64,000 nt of DNA from JAWLCA01 sp041687395. GTDB lineage: Bacteria > Pseudomonadota > Alphaproteobacteria > Rhodobacterales > Rhodobacteraceae. Position 1 is the first letter of the stretch. The number at the start of each line of letters is the position of its first letter. The position numbers were made by a program, and so were the translations under genes. The notes beneath the pieces are model-generated. The model ran no database searches and was not told the DNA's origin. It worked only from the letters and a program-made list of their open reading frames with translations. Positions 61,740-64,000 of the stretch are shown here, piece after piece. The DNA lies in the NCBI GenBank assembly GCA_041687395.1, contig JAWLCA010000018.1, positions 1-64,000 on the forward strand, in the 5' to 3' direction.

Positions 61740-61831
61740 GGCATCCTCCGCTGCACTTCTGTCCTTTCCATCACGCTGCCACAGGCTCGTTTTTTTATCA
61801 AACGGTAAATTTTGTCGCGGGGCAGGTTTTT

Positions 61832-61864
61832 GGGGGTGCTGGTGGGGTGGGCGGTGGGGGTGGG
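61832..61864 (+). repeat. G-quadruplex-forming G-run cluster
   Basis: Plus strand has six G-runs of 3-5 in 33 bases (GGGGG-N7-GGGG-N1-GGG-N4-GGGGG-N1-GGG), meeting the G3+N1-7 rule. It lies 112 bp upstream of accB and 93 bp upstream of preT, in the divergent promoter region. Confidence 0.6.
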
Positions 61865-61975
61865 TGAACGCGCGGCTTTTCACCGATTTCCGCTTGCCCT
61901 ATACACGGCGGACCCCTAAGGGCGGGCTTTCCGGCCATGACCATCACGACCCCGCAGGGACCAGAGCGAGGACCA

Positions 61976-62461
61976 ATGAGCAAAGACCGCAACGAAGCCG
62001 ACGTGGCGTTCATTCAGGCGCTGGCCGAACTGCTGAACCGCAACGACCTGACGGAGCTGTCCGTCAAGCGCGAGTATGGCGAGAACGACCGTCTGGACGT
62101 GCGGGTGTCGAAGCAGGCGCCTGCGCAGGTGGTCAGCACCGCGCCAGCGCCCCAGCAGGCCGCAGCGCCCGCGCAGCCCGCGCCCGCCACCCGCACCGCC
62201 GAAGACGCGGGCGATCCCGCGCAGCACCCCGGCGCCGTCACCTCGCCCATGGTCGGCACCTGCTACCTGGCCGCCGAGCCGGGCGCGGATCCGTTCGTCG
62301 CCATCGGCACCCAGGTGAAGGAGGGGCAGACCCTGCTGATCATCGAGGCGATGAAGACGATGAACCAGATCCCCGCGCCGCGCGCGGGCACGGTGAAGCG
62401 CATTCTGGTCGGCGACGGCAGCCCGGTGGAATACGGCGCGCCGCTGATGATCATCGAATAG
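61976..62461 (+). CDS. accB: Biotin carboxyl carrier protein of acetyl-CoA carboxylase
   Basis: 161 aa. C-terminal biotinyl domain with Lys127 in EAMKTMNQI; middle is a Pro/Ala-rich linker (residues 48-80). N-terminal FIQALAELLNRNDLTELSVKRE is the usual helical domain. ATG 61976 after GCGAGG. First step of fatty-acid synthesis. Nine bp before accC, so cotranscribed. Confidence 0.96.
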   Translation: MSKDRNEADVAFIQALAELLNRNDLTELSVKREYGENDRLDVRVSKQAPAQVVSTAPAPQQAAAPAQPAPATRTAEDAGDPAQHPGAVTSPMVGTCYLAAEPGADPFVAIGTQVKEGQTLLIIEAMKTMNQIPAPRAGTVKRILVGDGSPVEYGAPLMIIE

Positions 62462-62470
62462 GCGCGCGCG

Positions 62471-63817
62471 ATGTTCGAGAAGATCCTGATCGCGAACCGG
62501 GGCGAGATCGCCCTGCGCGTGATCCGCGCCTGCCGCGAGATGGGCATCCGCTCGGTCGCCGTCCATTCCACCGCCGACAGCGACGCGATGCACGTGCGCA
62601 TGGCCGACGAGGCGATCTGCATCGGCCCACCACCATCGTCCGACAGTTACCTTTCGGTGCCCGCGATCATCTCGGCCTGCGAGATCTCGGGCGCCGAGGC
62701 GATCCATCCCGGCTACGGGTTCCTGTCGGAGAACGCGGCCTTCGTACAGGTGGTCGAGGATCACGGCCTGACCTTCATCGGCCCCTCGGCCGAGCATATC
62801 CGGATGATGGGCGACAAGATAACCGCCAAGGAGACGATGAAGGCCCTGGGCGTGCCCTGCGTGCCGGGATCCGAGGGCGGCGTGCCCGATGTGGCCGCGG
62901 CGCAGAAGGTCGGCGCCGAGATCGGCTATCCGGTGATCGTGAAGGCCACCGCCGGCGGCGGCGGGCGCGGCATGAAGCTGGCGCTGACACCCCAGGACAT
63001 GGAGCGCGCGTTTCAGACCGCCCGGTCCGAGGCCAAGGCGGCCTTCGGCAACGACGAGGTCTATATCGAGAAATACCTCGCCCGGCCGCGCCACATCGAG
63101 ATCCAGGTGTTCGGCGACGGCAAGGGTGGCGCGGTGCATCTGGGCGAGCGCGACTGTTCCCTGCAGCGCCGCCACCAGAAAGTGCTGGAAGAGGCCCCCG
63201 GCCCCGCAATCGACGCGGAGACCCGCGACCGGATCGGCAAGGTCTGCGCCGACGCCGTGGCCCGCATCGGCTATCGCGGCGCCGGGACCATCGAGTTCCT
63301 GTTCGAGGACGGCGAATTCTATTTCATAGAGATGAACACCCGCCTGCAGGTCGAACACCCCGTCACCGAGGCGATCTTTGGCGTGGACCTCGTGCGCGAG
63401 CAGATCCGCGTGGCATCCGGCATGCCGATGTCCTTCGGTCAGGATGACCTGACGCTCTACGGCCACGCGATCGAGGTGCGGATCAACGCCGAGAAGCTGC
63501 CGAACTTCTCTCCCTGCCCCGGCCTGGTGAATACGTTCCACGCGCCCGGCGGCCTGGGTGTGCGCATGGATTCAGCGCTTTATGGCGGCTACCGCATCCC
63601 GCCCTATTACGACAGCCTGATCGCCAAGCTGATCGTGCACGGCCGCGACCGGCCCGAGGCGCTGGCGCGCCTGCGCCGCGCGCTGGGAGAGTTGATCGTG
63701 GATGGCGTGGACACCACCGTGCCGCTGTTCCACGCCCTTCTGGCCGAACCCGACATCCAGCGCGGCGACTACAACATCCACTGGCTGGAGAAATGGCTGG
63801 CGGAGAACGTGGGGTGA
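62471..63817 (+). CDS. accC: Biotin carboxylase subunit of acetyl-CoA carboxylase
   Basis: 448 aa. KILIANRGEIALRVIRACREMG start, ATP-grasp Gly-rich loop TAGGGGRGMKLA near residue 160, and EMNTRLQVEHPVTE near 290. Full length, no disruption. GTG of the next gene overlaps its stop. Confidence 0.97.
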   Translation: MFEKILIANRGEIALRVIRACREMGIRSVAVHSTADSDAMHVRMADEAICIGPPPSSDSYLSVPAIISACEISGAEAIHPGYGFLSENAAFVQVVEDHGLTFIGPSAEHIRMMGDKITAKETMKALGVPCVPGSEGGVPDVAAAQKVGAEIGYPVIVKATAGGGGRGMKLALTPQDMERAFQTARSEAKAAFGNDEVYIEKYLARPRHIEIQVFGDGKGGAVHLGERDCSLQRRHQKVLEEAPGPAIDAETRDRIGKVCADAVARIGYRGAGTIEFLFEDGEFYFIEMNTRLQVEHPVTEAIFGVDLVREQIRVASGMPMSFGQDDLTLYGHAIEVRINAEKLPNFSPCPGLVNTFHAPGGLGVRMDSALYGGYRIPPYYDSLIAKLIVHGRDRPEALARLRRALGELIVDGVDTTVPLFHALLAEPDIQRGDYNIHWLEKWLAENVG

Positions 63818-64000
63818 GCCGGTTCCGGCTCATCGACCCGACGCACTCCTTCTTCGCAAAACCCTGGCGGCGCTGGGCCACGGTTCTGGTGCCCGGCCTG
63901 TGGGCGCTGTGGGAGGTGGTCAACGAGCAATGGATCTGGGCGGCGATCTTTGCTGCGCTGGCCGCCCATGCGTATTGGGTGCTGATCCTGACCTTCCCCG
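63814..64000 (+). CDS. Membrane protein, partial (runs off the window end)
   Basis: First 62 residues from a GTG that overlaps the accC stop (GTGA). Starts MSRFRLIDPTHSFFAKPWRR, then two hydrophobic segments (about residues 23-35 and 40-60). No family recognised. Likely the third gene of the acc operon. Confidence 0.7.
   Translation, partial: MSRFRLIDPTHSFFAKPWRRWATVLVPGLWALWEVVNEQWIWAAIFAALAAHAYWVLILTFP

Noticed and set aside
59562..61808. 748-codon open frame on the plus strand
   Set aside because: Antisense to preT and the unknown gene; composition is the Arg/His/Gly-rich pattern of a high-GC shadow frame and no motif is seen.
1..64000. CRISPR arrays, tRNA or rRNA genes, insertion-sequence transposases
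   Set aside because: No regularly spaced repeats, cloverleaf-like or rRNA-like sequence, nor transposase motif was noticed on reading; a dedicated search would be needed to exclude tRNAs fully.

Overview
The window is about 66% GC by eye and comes from the chromosome of an alphaproteobacterium, almost certainly of the order Rhodobacterales. The main reasons are a complete Rhodobacter-type gene transfer agent (GTA) cluster, close alphaproteobacterial relatives of NnrU, DUF2478, DUF5368 and the accB-accC pair, and promoter-like and FNR-like sites typical of this group. Genus cannot be fixed from the sequence.

Layout. (1) 1-393: a TraR/DksA-type zinc-finger gene broken by an in-frame amber codon. 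(2) 398-15336, minus strand: GTA structural cluster in the usual order from the 15 kb end: terminase small and large subunits, portal, prohead protease, HK97 capsid, head-tail connectors, tail tube, tail chaperones, short tape measure, distal tail, hub, NlpC/P60 peptidase, 1303-aa baseplate protein and a DUF2793 fibre. One unrelated membrane-protein gene sits between portal and terminase on the opposite strand. (3) 15565-17996: mltG and fabF. (4) 18212-21117: a sulfide:quinone-reductase-like flavoprotein, DUF5368 and DsrE-like genes divergent from an Rrf2 regulator, with FNR-type boxes between. (5) 21299-24945: small proteins, ndk, a PRC-barrel protein and an ABC-F ATPase.

(6) 25181-41264, minus strand: a tightly overlapping catabolic operon. 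It encodes a molybdenum hydroxylase (FeS and Mo domains fused, FAD subunit separate), a 6-hydroxynicotinate-reductase-like FeS protein, UPF0280, an amino-acid-synthesis (DUF1185) protein, a polytopic membrane protein, a Liv-type ABC importer with Tat-exported binding protein, and an HyuA/HyuB ATP-dependent amidohydrolase. The gene set fits hydroxylation, reduction and then hydrolytic opening of an N-heterocycle; the substrate is not proven. (7) 41321-43986: NnrU, DUF2478 and an AI-2E-family permease.

(8) 44070-61739: the reductive pyrimidine pathway in pieces: PreT and PreA (dihydropyrimidine dehydrogenase), dihydropyrimidinase, beta-ureidopropionase, an omega-amino-acid aminotransferase, a RutR-like TetR regulator and an NMT1/THI5-type ABC importer. 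A RutR-like operator lies upstream of the ureidopropionase gene. Between dihydropyrimidinase and ureidopropionase sits a small GIY-YIG nuclease gene framed by near-identical inverted repeats, which looks like a mobile cassette. An animal-type haem peroxidase, a class C serine hydrolase, a DedA protein and two unknown proteins are interspersed. (9) 61976-64000: accB, accC and the start of a membrane protein. No rRNA, tRNA, CRISPR array or insertion-sequence transposase was seen.
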